Source: Microbulbifer variabilis (lineage in GTDB: Bacteria > Pseudomonadota > Gammaproteobacteria > Pseudomonadales > Cellvibrionaceae). Taken from it: a DNA stretch of 64,000 bases. Shown in pieces: positions 1 to 9,339 of the stretch. Numbering within the stretch: the first letter of the stretch is position 1; each line of letters begins with the position of its first letter. Below the pieces are notes generated by a model. It was not told where the DNA came from and ran no database searches. It saw nothing but the letters and a program-made list of their open reading frames with translations. Made by a program: the position numbers and the translations under genes. The DNA lies in assembly GCF_023716485.1 (NCBI RefSeq), contig NZ_CP092418.1:4434501-4498500 (forward strand). The letters run 5' to 3'.

Positions 1-1
1 G

Positions 2-1024
2 ACTCCCAAACTCCGCGATGCGGACCCAGGTATCCTCGCCGCAGTAGTTCGCGCCCAGCTGGTGGGCGCCCAGGCAGCGGGGCTGGATTGCCAACAGTTG
101 CTGCGGGACAGCGGGATAGATCACGCCCATCTTGAAGATTCCGACAGCCGCATCGGCCGTGAGCAGATGGCCAGTCTACTGCGCCTTGAGTGGGATTTAT
201 TGAATGATGAGTCAGGCGGGTTTTTAGCCCGCCCCTGGCTACCGGGTACTTTTGCCATGATGGGCCACGCCTGCATCAGCTGCCCCAACCTGCGGCGAGC
301 TCTATTGCGCTCAGCACGCTTTATCAGCATGGTCAGCGACGACCTGCATATCAAGCTGGTAGAGGATGGCGAAGAGGCCAGGCTGATCATTCATCACAGC
401 AACGAAAAACAGTTGCCTAATCAGATTTTCGTAGAGTCCATTGCCGTTATCTGGCTGCGCTTTTTCAGTTGGCTGATCGATCGCACCATTTTGCTCGAAC
501 GGGTGTTATTGGCCTTCCCGCCACCGGATTACAATGAGGACTACTGCGATATGTTCCCGTGCCGGCATTACTTCAACCAGGCTGAAACCTGCCTGGTTTT
601 TAATACTCGCTATTTACAAATGCCGCTGGTGCGGGATGAGCAGCAACTGGCAGACTTTTTATCCAGAGCACCGGAGTGCCTGCTCACCCAATATAAATCT
701 GACCACAGCTTTACCGGTCGTATACGCCGTATGCTGCAACAACAGAACAGTATTGAAAATCTCTCCCTCGACGATGTGGCTGCACGCCTGTTCACCTCCC
801 CGCAAACGCTGCGCCGGCGCCTAAAAGACGAGGGCAACAGCTGGCAGGACATCAAAGACTCTGTACGCCGCGATATGGCCGTGTACCAACTAAAACAGCA
901 GGAAACCGCAGTGGCAGAAATCGCCGAACGACTCGGCTTTTCTGAACCCAGTGCTTTCAATCGCGCATTTAAAAAATGGACCGGCCTCGCCCCCGGCGCC
1001 TACCGCGAGAAATTTCGCAGTTGA
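2..1024 (+). CDS. AraC-family transcriptional regulator, 5'-truncated by window edge
   Basis: Transcription factor with an N-terminal ligand-sensing domain of the arabinose-binding-like type and a C-terminal AraC double helix-turn-helix. The frame is open from base 2; the first in-window start (GTG at 62) lies inside the conserved N-terminal segment (ILAAVVRAQLVGAQAAGLD), so the true start is upstream of the window. The second HTH is clear in the last 40 residues (VAEIAERLGFSEPSAFNRAFKKWTG), followed by the usual APGAYR ending. The next gene is convergent, so its targets are not revealed here. Ligand and regulon unknown. Confidence 0.9.
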   Translation, partial: TPKLRDADPGILAAVVRAQLVGAQAAGLDCQQLLRDSGIDHAHLEDSDSRIGREQMASLLRLEWDLLNDESGGFLARPWLPGTFAMMGHACISCPNLRRALLRSARFISMVSDDLHIKLVEDGEEARLIIHHSNEKQLPNQIFVESIAVIWLRFFSWLIDRTILLERVLLAFPPPDYNEDYCDMFPCRHYFNQAETCLVFNTRYLQMPLVRDEQQLADFLSRAPECLLTQYKSDHSFTGRIRRMLQQQNSIENLSLDDVAARLFTSPQTLRRRLKDEGNSWQDIKDSVRRDMAVYQLKQQETAVAEIAERLGFSEPSAFNRAFKKWTGLAPGAYREKFRS

Positions 1025-1078
1025 TTGCCAGCATTAAATTTCCAACATTAATGGGCGTTTTTTATCGCTTCACAAAAT

Positions 1079-1108
1079 AAATAGCCCCACAGAAATGTAG
1101 GGCTATTT
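1079..1108. terminator. hairpin between convergent genes
   Basis: A perfect 9-bp inverted repeat AAATAGCCC/GGGCTATTT with a 12-base loop sits between the ends of the AraC-type gene and the minus-strand OmpA-like gene. The T-runs are short on both sides, so bidirectional termination is probable rather than certain. Confidence 0.5.
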
Positions 1109-1131
1109 GCTTGCCAAGATTGTGAAAATAT

Positions 1132-2373
1132 CTATTCGGTATTAACCACTCGTACACTAATACGCTCATTGTTCATCGGCTGCGGTGTTGTTTGCCCTGT
1201 CTCACTTTCCTGCACAGGTTTAGCGGATCCCATACCGGTGGCCGTCATACGATTAGCCGCAATTCCCTTTTGCAGCAACAGCTCCCGCACAACATCCGCT
1301 CTCTCTTGCGAAATTTCCTGCTCTTTAATTTCATTGCCCTCCCCTTGTACATGCCCTTCAATAGCAACCGTAAGCTGTGGGTTTTCCTGCATAATTTGTG
1401 CAAGTGCATCAATATCTGCAGACTGGGGATCAAGAATTTTTGCCGTGCCCTTTTCAAACTTCACTCGCAGAATAAATTCCTGGTTCGGGTCCCGATCAAA
1501 GCTCTTCAAGTAATCCCGCAGGTTACTAGAGAATTTATCCGGGCCCAACTGAGCCTGGGCGCTATTTTCATTGGGAGGAGTATCGCCAGCAGGCTGTGAG
1601 GGCGCTTCCATAAAAGCCTGTTCCTGTGGAGTCTCAAAAGGCTGGCCTGCCGCTTCCTCCTGCCTACCCTTGTCCATGCACATATTTAAGGCATAGAGGG
1701 CAATTAGTACCACTAATAACGGAAAAAACCAGCTGCTAAAACTTACGGGCTTTTTCTTTTCCACATGGCCATGCAGGGCTTGTTCCCGAGGTTCCTGAGG
1801 CTTGGCATGGCCATGGGTAACCAGGGCGGCCCCCAGATTATCAAACCCTTTTACATCAAGAGCATCCAGGAGTGCATCAGGGACCTTGTTGCGTAAAAAC
1901 TCTCTCTGACCAATTAAAAATGAAGCCAAGTCAGAGACGTCCATTTTGTTGGCTCTTACCTGAGCGCCTAGCAGGGCCATCACCAGTGGCAGCACCAACT
2001 TTAATAGGTGGCCACCTTCATTACCCGGCAGTTCTGTAGTGGCTACTTTGCTCACTTCTTCGACCCGGGTACCAAATACTTTTTGCAGCATGGCATCACC
2101 GACTGGCAGTGAGGCTTCCAACTTTGCCTTATCTGCAAACCGCTGCAAAACACTGGGGAGATCCGCAACTTCAGTGTCCGTAACCATATTGAACAAGTAA
2201 GCCATACCAGTTTTACTACTGGCTTTATTCAGCATGCCTGCAAGAACAAATGCAATTCCAGTATCCAGTGCTGACTGACCTTTCTCTGCCGGAAGGTTTA
2301 GTGCAGATGCCAGGGTACCGATACCCGAGGTGCCCAGTTGGCTCGCCGCCAGTTCCAGTAGATTCTCTGCCAT
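1132..2373 (-). CDS. YidB-like (DUF937) protein with C-terminal OmpA domain
   Basis: Predicted 413-residue inner-membrane-anchored envelope protein. The first ~180 residues resemble the YidB/DUF937 helical family. One membrane segment lies at about 214-231 (FFPLLVVLIALYAL), followed by an acidic, proline-rich linker. Residues ~300-413 form an OmpA-like peptidoglycan-binding domain (VAIEGHVQGEGNEIKEQEIS, then SQERADVVRELL and a GMGSAKP ending). The start follows GAGGATC at good spacing. The topology suggests a cytoplasmic N-terminus with the OmpA domain held in the periplasm. The family combination is known but its function is not established. Confidence 0.85.
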   Translation of the reverse strand: MAENLLELAASQLGTSGIGTLASALNLPAEKGQSALDTGIAFVLAGMLNKASSKTGMAYLFNMVTDTEVADLPSVLQRFADKAKLEASLPVGDAMLQKVFGTRVEEVSKVATTELPGNEGGHLLKLVLPLVMALLGAQVRANKMDVSDLASFLIGQREFLRNKVPDALLDALDVKGFDNLGAALVTHGHAKPQEPREQALHGHVEKKKPVSFSSWFFPLLVVLIALYALNMCMDKGRQEEAAGQPFETPQEQAFMEAPSQPAGDTPPNENSAQAQLGPDKFSSNLRDYLKSFDRDPNQEFILRVKFEKGTAKILDPQSADIDALAQIMQENPQLTVAIEGHVQGEGNEIKEQEISQERADVVRELLLQKGIAANRMTATGMGSAKPVQESETGQTTPQPMNNERISVRVVNTE

Positions 2374-2750
2374 AGTCGATCCTCACTGCCAGACAACCGC
2401 AAGCTAAAGCCAGTCTTTAAATGGTGTTGGTGATGAATCAACCCAGATAAAGGCTTTTTCCTGTGAGCCAAAACCCACAACTAAATTTTTCGGTGGGGCT
2501 ATTGCGGCTTAAATACAATCTAATCGGCTGCTATTCGCTGGCCGAAAATAAAAAATAAAGCGCCTTATTTGAGTGTACGGCACACCACTCATCGAGTTAG
2601 TTTGATTTGGAATAAGTAAAGTAAAAAGATTCGCTGCATTAATTATCTGAGCTGACAACCACGTCACCCCCCCTGGCGTCTTTCATCATTGCGCCGAAAC
2701 CCCACACAACTATGGTTGTACCCACAATCAAAAATAAAGAGGCCATAACC
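2374..2750. other. intergenic region between divergent genes
   Basis: About 377 bases separate the divergent OmpA-like and thiolase genes and must hold both promoters. I see no convincing sigma-70 pair, riboswitch or ORF; the first half is AT-rich. Confidence 0.5.
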
Positions 2751-3959
2751 GTGCCCAGTGAAGCCTATATCTACGATGCAATCCGCACCCCGCGTGGCAA
2801 AGGAAAACCCAGCGGCGCGCTGCACGAAGTCAAACCCATCACCCTGCTCTCCAACCTGCTGCGCGAATTGCAACAGCGCAGCCAACTGGATACGGCCAGG
2901 GTCGATGATGTGGTAATTGGGTGCGTAACACCTGTCGGTGAGCAGGGCGCTGACATCGCCAAGGTCGCCACACTCGGTGCCGGTTGGGACTGGGATATTG
3001 GCGGCGTCACCTTAAACCGTTTTTGTGCCTCCGGTGCCGAAGCTGTTAATTTAGCCGCCGCCAAGGTCCGCTCTGGCTGGGAACAGCTTGTAGTGGCCGG
3101 TGGCGTTGAGTCTATGTCGCGGGTGCCCATGGGCAGTGACGGCGGTGCCTGGGCTATGGACCCACAAACCGCCATAGAAACAGGCTTCGCACCCCAGGGC
3201 ATCGGAGCCGACCTAATTGCCACGCTGGGGGGCTTTTCCAGGGAAGATGTGGATAACTTTGCTCTGCACTCCCAGCGCAAGGCTGCAAGTGCCTGGCAAC
3301 GTGGTGCCTTCAACAAATCCGTAATCCCCGTGCGGGACCAGAACGGCCTGTTACTTCTCGATCGCGATCAGTTGGTGCGCCCAGAAACCTCCATGGAGGG
3401 GCTTGCCAATCTCTCCCCATCTTTTACTGCCATGGGCGACCTCTGCTTCGATAGCGTAGCGATTTCCCGCTACCCCCAGGTGGAAGCTATCGAACACGTA
3501 CATACCGCAGGAAACTCCTCAGGCATTGTGGACGGCGCCGCCGCCATTCTTATCGGCAGTGAGCAGGCCGGAAAAGACCTGGGCCTGACACCCCGGGCAC
3601 GTATCGTCTCCGCCGCAGTCGTCGGCACCGAGCCCACCATCATGCTGACTGGACCCGCTCCCTCCGCTCGCAAAGCCCTCAGGGCTGCGGGCCTAAGTGC
3701 CCATGACATAGACCTGTACGAAGTCAACGAAGCCTTCGCTGCAGTAGTGCTGCGCTTCCAACATGAAATGGATATCGACCCGCAGAAAATCAATGTCAAC
3801 GGCGGAGCTATCGCTATGGGCCATCCTCTCGGCGCCACTGGTGCCATGTTAATTGGCACCGTGCTTGATGAATTAGAGCAACGTCAGTTGCGCTATGGCT
3901 TGGTCACCCTATGTGTAGGTGGCGGTATGGGCGTGGCAACTATTATCGAAAGAGTCTAG
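2751..3959 (+). CDS. acetyl-CoA C-acyltransferase (thiolase, FadI/FadA type)
   Basis: Thiolytic enzyme of fatty-acid beta-oxidation that cleaves 3-ketoacyl-CoA to acetyl-CoA and a shortened acyl-CoA, probably in a complex with the next gene's product. All thiolase signatures are visible: the nucleophilic Cys at about residue 92 ([11 protein letters not shown]), the [17 protein letters not shown]is motif, and the C-terminal CVGGGMG Cys motif. An ATG lies 13 codons upstream at 2712, but the GTG at 2751 is preceded by AAAGAGG (2736-2742) at 8 bases and begins the conserved [17 protein letters not shown] segment, so I prefer GTG (402 residues). Nine bases separate it from the following gene, so the two form an operon. 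Confidence 0.92.
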   Translation: MPSEAYIYDAIRTPRGKGKPSGALHEVKPITLLSNLLRELQQRSQLDTARVDDVVIGCVTPVGEQGADIAKVATLGAGWDWDIGGVTLNRFCASGAEAVNLAAAKVRSGWEQLVVAGGVESMSRVPMGSDGGAWAMDPQTAIETGFAPQGIGADLIATLGGFSREDVDNFALHSQRKAASAWQRGAFNKSVIPVRDQNGLLLLDRDQLVRPETSMEGLANLSPSFTAMGDLCFDSVAISRYPQVEAIEHVHTAGNSSGIVDGAAAILIGSEQAGKDLGLTPRARIVSAAVVGTEPTIMLTGPAPSARKALRAAGLSAHDIDLYEVNEAFAAVVLRFQHEMDIDPQKINVNGGAIAMGHPLGATGAMLIGTVLDELEQRQLRYGLVTLCVGGGMGVATIIERV

Positions 3960-3968
3960 GGGGAAAAT

Positions 3969-6125
3969 ATGAAATCTATACGCTTGGAAAGAGACAGCGA
4001 TAACATTGTCCACCTGATTATGGATAACCCCAATGCCTCCGCCAATGTAATGGATCGGGATTTTACAGACTCACTACAGGCCGCGGTGGAGGAGATAAAA
4101 CAGTGGGACTATGCGGGGATTATTGTTCGCTCCACTAAAAAAACATTTTTCGCCGGCGGCGATCTCAAGTCCCTCTATGCCGCAAAGAAAAGTGAGGCTC
4201 AGGAGTTTTTTAACTCTTGTGAGGCCCTTAAGGCAAACTTGCGCTGGCTAGAAACTCAGGGCAAACCTGTTGTAGCGGCAATCAATGGTGCCGCTCTCGG
4301 CGGCGGCTGGGAAATTGCCCTCAGCTGCCATCATAGGATCGCCTTGGAAGACAACTCAGTAAAAATAGGGCTACCGGAAGTCACTCTTGGGCTGCTGCCT
4401 GGTGGTGGAGGCTGTGTACGTATGCCCCGCTTGCTAGGTATTCAAAATGCACTGCCCTTCCTGCTGGAAGGTAAGCAGGTAAAAGCCAAGCAAGCATTGG
4501 CAAGTGGTTTAATTCATGAGACAGCCCAAAATGCCGGAGAGCTGCTCAATAAGGCTCGGGACCATATCCTCAGCAACAGTGAACAACCGAGCCTACAGCC
4601 CTGGGATCAACCCGGTTACCGTATGCCCGGCGGTGACGCCAAAAATCCTAAAAATGCCCAGCTGCTGATGATTGCCCCCGCCATGCTGGAAAAGAAAACC
4701 CACGGCTGTATGCCCGCTCCTGAAGCGATACTGGCGACGGTTATCGAGGGCGCCCAAGTGGATTTCGACACCGCCACGCGTATCGAATCGCGTTACTTTG
4801 TCGACCTCACTTGCGGTCAAGTAGCAAAAAATATGATCGGTACCTTCTGGTTTGCTCTTAACGCGCTGAAGGCCGGCACCTCTCTCCCACCAGCCGCTCG
4901 CGAATCGAAAACCACAGCTATCAAAAAGATCGGCATACTCGGAGCCGGAATGATGGGTGCCGGTATTGCCTATGCCTGTGCCAGCAAGGGCATTGAGGTG
5001 GTGCTGAAAGACATTTCCACCGAGGCAGCCTTAAAAGGTAAAAACTATGCAGAAAAGGCACTGCAAAAACGTCTGGAGCGCGGCCGAACAGACGAGGCAC
5101 ACGTACAGACTATCCTGTCTCATATTCACCCAACAAATAATGCCGCCGACTTGAGCGGTTGTGAGTTGATCATTGAAGCAGTGTTCGAGGACCGAGAGTT
5201 AAAAGCCGAAGTTACCCGCGAGGCAGAAGCCCAACTGGATAACAGTGCTGTCTTCGCCTCTAACACCTCCACACTACCAATTACCGGCCTGGCTCAGGCC
5301 TCTGCTCGGCCAGATAACTTTATCGGCCTGCATTTTTTCTCCCCGGCAGACAAAATGCCGCTGGTGGAAATCATCTGTGGTAAGCAAACCAGTGAAGAGA
5401 CTTTGGCCCAGGCTTTCGCCTTCGTTTTACAAATCGGCAAGACGCCGATTGTTGTTAACGATAGCCGAGGCTTCTTCACCTCTCGGGTCTTTGGCTGCTT
5501 TACCAATGAGGGAATTGGCATGCTTGGCGAAGGGATAAATCCCGCCACGATTGAAAATGCAGCATCCCTGACCGGATTCCCAGTAGGGCCTCTAGCTGTG
5601 AGTGATGAGGTCTCTCTCACCTTAATGGGAAAGATTCGCCAACAGACGATTAACGACCTGCAGAAGGAGGGTAAAAGTGTCCCCACACATCCTGCAGAAT
5701 CTGTAATTGATCATATGCTGGAACTTGGCCGCGCCGGCAAGTTGGCGGGTGGCGGTTTTTACAGCTATCCAGAAGGGGGTAAGAAACACCTTTGGCAAGG
5801 CCTGCAACAGGAGTTTCCAGCGGCCAAACAACCCCCTGTTGAGGATATCAAGGAGCGCCTGTTATTTATCATGGCCATAGAGACACTGCGCTGCTACGAA
5901 GAGAAAGTGCTACGCAGCGTGCGAGAGGCCAATATAGGCTCAATTTTTGGTATTGGTTTTCCTCCCTGGACCGGCGGAGCCCTGCAATATATTAACCAAT
6001 ATGGCGTTGAAGCTTTTGTACAGCGCGCCCAAAAACTTGCCGAAACCTACGGGGACAGATTTTCTCCCCCGGAAACATTAATAGCACTCGCCGAGTCCAG
6101 AGAGGAGCTGAAGGATACCCATTAG
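3969..6125 (+). CDS. enoyl-CoA hydratase / 3-hydroxyacyl-CoA dehydrogenase fusion (FadB/FadJ type)
   Basis: Multifunctional beta-oxidation alpha-subunit of 718 residues. The N-terminal crotonase domain has the oxyanion segment FFAGGDLKSL and both catalytic-type glutamates, about Glu115 (GGGWEIAL) and Glu137 (GLPEVTLGLLPGG). The NAD-binding dehydrogenase domain starts near residue 318 with GILGAGMMGAG and carries the catalytic-type His at about 455 (GLHFFSPADKMPLVE). It hydrates enoyl-CoA and oxidises 3-hydroxyacyl-CoA, then hands the product to the upstream thiolase. The start follows AGGGGGAAA. FadJ versus FadB cannot be settled by eye. Confidence 0.92.
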   Translation: MKSIRLERDSDNIVHLIMDNPNASANVMDRDFTDSLQAAVEEIKQWDYAGIIVRSTKKTFFAGGDLKSLYAAKKSEAQEFFNSCEALKANLRWLETQGKPVVAAINGAALGGGWEIALSCHHRIALEDNSVKIGLPEVTLGLLPGGGGCVRMPRLLGIQNALPFLLEGKQVKAKQALASGLIHETAQNAGELLNKARDHILSNSEQPSLQPWDQPGYRMPGGDAKNPKNAQLLMIAPAMLEKKTHGCMPAPEAILATVIEGAQVDFDTATRIESRYFVDLTCGQVAKNMIGTFWFALNALKAGTSLPPAARESKTTAIKKIGILGAGMMGAGIAYACASKGIEVVLKDISTEAALKGKNYAEKALQKRLERGRTDEAHVQTILSHIHPTNNAADLSGCELIIEAVFEDRELKAEVTREAEAQLDNSAVFASNTSTLPITGLAQASARPDNFIGLHFFSPADKMPLVEIICGKQTSEETLAQAFAFVLQIGKTPIVVNDSRGFFTSRVFGCFTNEGIGMLGEGINPATIENAASLTGFPVGPLAVSDEVSLTLMGKIRQQTINDLQKEGKSVPTHPAESVIDHMLELGRAGKLAGGGFYSYPEGGKKHLWQGLQQEFPAAKQPPVEDIKERLLFIMAIETLRCYEEKVLRSVREANIGSIFGIGFPPWTGGALQYINQYGVEAFVQRAQKLAETYGDRFSPPETLIALAESREELKDTH

Positions 6126-6266
6126 TCACATAAAGACTACGAAGTCGCTGATGAGCGAGAAGACTCAGCAGTATTAACGGGGCTGCCACGGCCGGGCAGT
6201 CCCGCAATTGCACAAATGCGAAGAGTCTACAATTCCAGATAATAAAAACGAATGTTGGAGTTCAGA

Positions 6267-7415
6267 ATGATACCGAGAACCGTTTACAACGAAGACCACG
6301 AGCATTTTCGCGATACCGTGCGAAAGTTCCTCGAAAACGAGGCCATCCCCTTTCACAGTCAGTGGGAGAAAGATGGGCAGGTCGATCGTGCTCTTTGGAA
6401 TAAGGCTGGTGAAATGGGCTTTCTCTGCCCTCAAATCTCCGAATCCTACGGCGGCCTTGGGCTGGACTACGGCTATAACTCTATTATCGATGAGGAAATC
6501 GCCCGTGCAGGTCTTTCTGGCATCGGCTGGGGGCTGCACTCCAATATTGCCGTACCCTACATTATTAATTACGGCAGTGAAGAGCAAAAAAAGGAGTACT
6601 TACCTAAATGTATCAGCGGTGAAATTGTAACGGCCATCGCTATGACAGAGCCCGGCGCGGGTTCCGATCTGCAAGGAGTAAAAACAACCGCAATCAAGCG
6701 TGGCGATCACTATCTACTCAATGGTTCCAAGACATTTATAACCAATGGCCAGCACGCCGATCTAGTTATCGTTGTTGCAAAAACAGACCCCAGTGAAGGG
6801 GCTTCCGGAGTAAGCCTGTTATTGGTTGATGCCAAATCGGAAGGATTCAAAAGAGGCAATAATCTGGAAAAAATCGGCATGAAAGCTCAGGATACCTCCG
6901 AGCTTTTCTTTGATGATGTCAGAGTACCCCAGGAGAATTTACTGGGAGCTGAAGGCCAAGGTTTTGTCTACCTAATGCAGGAATTACCACAGGAAAGACT
7001 CAGTGTGGCTATTTTTGCCATTGCCAATGCGGAAGCGGCATTAGGGTGGACTATTGACTATGTACGAGACCGCAAAGCCTTTGGAAAACCTATAGCCGCA
7101 TTTCAAAATACACAGTTCAAACTGGCAGAACTGGATAGTGAACTCTCTTCCCTCAGAGTCTTTGTGGATCGTTGCCTGGAACTCCATTACGAGAAAAAGC
7201 TTGATGTAGCCACTGCAGCAAAAGCCAAATTACTCGCTACCGACTTCCAATGTAAGATGCTGGATGAGTGTGTTCAGCTCCATGGTGGATTCGGCTATAT
7301 GTGGGAGTATCCTATTGCCCGCTCCTGGGCTGACGCCAGGGTACAACGTATTTATGCAGGAACGAATGAAATAATGAAACTCATTATTTCCCGTGAAATT
7401 CTCCGTGATAACTAA
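6267..7415 (+). CDS. acyl-CoA dehydrogenase, long-chain/isovaleryl-like active site
   Basis: Flavoenzyme (382 residues) that introduces the first double bond into acyl-CoA, feeding the hydratase/thiolase pair upstream. The MTEPGAGSDLQG and IYAGTNEIMK signatures are present. The medium-chain catalytic Glu position is Ala here (YAGT), while Glu243 in LPQERLSVA is at the position used as base in long-chain and isovaleryl-CoA dehydrogenases, so that site is the probable base. The ATG at 6267 is preceded by GGAG at 6 bases, better than the in-frame ATG at 6252. It lies 141 bases after the fusion gene, so it may share or have its own promoter. Confidence 0.9.
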   Translation: MIPRTVYNEDHEHFRDTVRKFLENEAIPFHSQWEKDGQVDRALWNKAGEMGFLCPQISESYGGLGLDYGYNSIIDEEIARAGLSGIGWGLHSNIAVPYIINYGSEEQKKEYLPKCISGEIVTAIAMTEPGAGSDLQGVKTTAIKRGDHYLLNGSKTFITNGQHADLVIVVAKTDPSEGASGVSLLLVDAKSEGFKRGNNLEKIGMKAQDTSELFFDDVRVPQENLLGAEGQGFVYLMQELPQERLSVAIFAIANAEAALGWTIDYVRDRKAFGKPIAAFQNTQFKLAELDSELSSLRVFVDRCLELHYEKKLDVATAAKAKLLATDFQCKMLDECVQLHGGFGYMWEYPIARSWADARVQRIYAGTNEIMKLIISREILRDN

Positions 7416-7422
7416 GTGCAAT

Positions 7423-7451
7423 AACCCGGCGGTCTACACTATCGCCGGGTT
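7423..7451 (+). terminator. hairpin after acyl-CoA dehydrogenase
   Basis: A perfect 9-bp stem AACCCGGCG/CGCCGGGTT with an 11-base loop begins 8 bases after the stop codon. The 3' T-run is weak, so Rho-independent termination is probable but not certain. Confidence 0.6.
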
Positions 7452-7657
7452 CACCCTGCCACTGTATTAATAAGAGAACAATTAATCGCCGATCCAATTT
7501 ACGATTTCAGCTACACCAACCTCTATTTGCCATCAACTAATAAATATAACTTTTCCACACAATTCGTTCATACTTGTCATACAAAAGATTAATTACATGT
7601 TTAACTTCTGAAAATTCCTTTACGTAAACCTCCAAATAATAATATATAAAATAAGTA

Positions 7658-8851
7658 ATGAATAAATCTATCACCCCCCTGCAAGGCCTACGTATACTCG
7701 ATTTCACCACCCTGCTTCCAGGTCCATACGCCACTATGTTATTAGCGGACATGGGTGCGGAGGTTCTACGTATAGAGTCGCCGAATCGTCCGGATATGCT
7801 TAGGGGGCTTCCTCCTATGATCGACAGTGAAGATCCCGTTTCCGCAGCTCATGCAACAATTAATCGCAACAAAAAATCTTTGGCTTTAGATTTAAAAAGC
7901 CATGAAGCAAAGAAAATTATTGAAAAACTACTCTCTGAATACGACATTGTTATTGAACAATTCCGCCCAGGAGTCATGGATAAGCTTGGTTTTGGCTATG
8001 AAGACCTCAGTGATATACGCACAGATATTATCTATTGTTCAATCACCGGATACGGACAAGATGGCCCTCTTAAAATGCGTGCTGGGCATGATATCAATTA
8101 TCTTGCACTCTCAGGGCTCGCCAGCTATTCCGGTCGGCAGAGCAGCGGACCCAATCTGAGTGGTATGCAAGTTGCCGATATTGCCGGTGGATCCCACCAT
8201 GCAGCCATGGCAATTCTTGCCGCCGTGTATCACCGCCAACAAACAGGCAGCGGCGGCTATATCGATATCAGTATGACCGACTGTGCCTATGCTTTGAATG
8301 CCATATGTGGTGCCAGTGCTCTCGCAAATGGTGGAGATCCTAAGGTGGAAATGGAACTGCTTAACGGTGGAAGTTACTATGATTATTACCGTACAGCTGA
8401 TGACCGCTATCTATCCGTTGGTAGCCTTGAACCTCAGTTTGCCGAAGCTTTCTTTCAAGGAATTGGGCATCCGGATTGGATGGTTCGGGTACTAGAGAGC
8501 GATCAGCAAGAGAGCTTGAAACAAGATATCTCCGAGGTTATACAACAACGTAAGCTGAGTGAATGGATTAATATTTTCTCTGATCTCGACGCCTGCGTTG
8601 AGCCTGTTCTCAACTTTAGTGAAGCAACAGAAAGTAAATTGTTCAAAGAACGGCAAATGGTTGTAAACGCAAAGACCAAAAGTGACAGCCCTCTCCTACA
8701 GATCAACACGCCCTTCAAGTTTAATGGAAAGAAAAATATACAACACCAAGCAGGCTCCAAACTGGGTGCCGATAGCCGATCCCTACTGAGTTCACTAGGA
8801 TTTAACACTGAGGACATTGACCGACTAATTGCTCAAAAAGTTATCGTTTAG
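7658..8851 (+). CDS. CaiB/BaiF family CoA-transferase or alpha-methylacyl-CoA racemase
   Basis: Type III CoA-transferase fold (397 residues), starting with GLRILDFTTLLPGPYATMLLAD. The three residues used for racemisation in mycobacterial MCR have visible counterparts: His144 (AGHDINY), Asp174 (VADIAGG) and Glu258 (GSLEPQF). This favours an alpha-methylacyl-CoA racemase over a simple CoA-transferase, which would fit branched-chain acyl-CoA breakdown beside the beta-oxidation genes. It is separated from them by a terminator and an AT-rich 206-base gap, so it is probably transcribed separately. The ribosome-binding site is weak. Confidence 0.82.
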   Translation: MNKSITPLQGLRILDFTTLLPGPYATMLLADMGAEVLRIESPNRPDMLRGLPPMIDSEDPVSAAHATINRNKKSLALDLKSHEAKKIIEKLLSEYDIVIEQFRPGVMDKLGFGYEDLSDIRTDIIYCSITGYGQDGPLKMRAGHDINYLALSGLASYSGRQSSGPNLSGMQVADIAGGSHHAAMAILAAVYHRQQTGSGGYIDISMTDCAYALNAICGASALANGGDPKVEMELLNGGSYYDYYRTADDRYLSVGSLEPQFAEAFFQGIGHPDWMVRVLESDQQESLKQDISEVIQQRKLSEWINIFSDLDACVEPVLNFSEATESKLFKERQMVVNAKTKSDSPLLQINTPFKFNGKKNIQHQAGSKLGADSRSLLSSLGFNTEDIDRLIAQKVIV

Positions 8852-9339
8852 ATCAACTCAAAAAACTGCCAGAGGAATAACTTGATCCAGAATCGCCCGA
8901 ACATTCAGATGCATAAGAAATATTTGAAGTAAAGCAGTCTTAGGTACTCTCTGAAAAATCGCTAAGCCTACAATTCAAGTCGTATTTACATCCTTCGGAG
9001 GTTTTGAGGTTTTGAGGTTTTGAGGTTTTGAGGTTTTGATCAATTGTAAATGGTAGCAGTCAACTTTAAGGACTCTTAGGGTTTATGCCCCTATGCTATT
9101 TCTCACTTAAATAGCGTCAATCAATAGGCAAAATAAAGCAGCTATAACAATCCTAAACAATGAACACATACAGTGCACTATAATCATAAAATCAATGACT
9201 TTGGCGTAAAAGCGTAACTTCAATCTGCGATGAACTACTAAACTTTAGAAGTTATGAGACCTGAAAAGCATACAAGTAGCTTTACTCTTAACCAAATATA
9301 ACCTTTTGACAAAAACTGTATTCCAAAAAGGCTTTCCTT
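8852..9339. other. AT-rich intergenic region
   Basis: A 488-base stretch without a supportable gene. It contains a short perfect tandem repeat (listed separately) and otherwise AT-rich sequence that should include the photolyase promoter. Confidence 0.5.
8998..9037 (+). repeat. 8-bp tandem repeat (GAGGTTTT)5
   Basis: Five perfect copies of GAGGTTTT run from 8998 to 9037. The array is non-coding, about 300 bases upstream of the photolyase start and 150 after the racemase stop. Length changes would not shift a reading frame but could alter spacing in the intergenic region. Confidence 0.95.
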
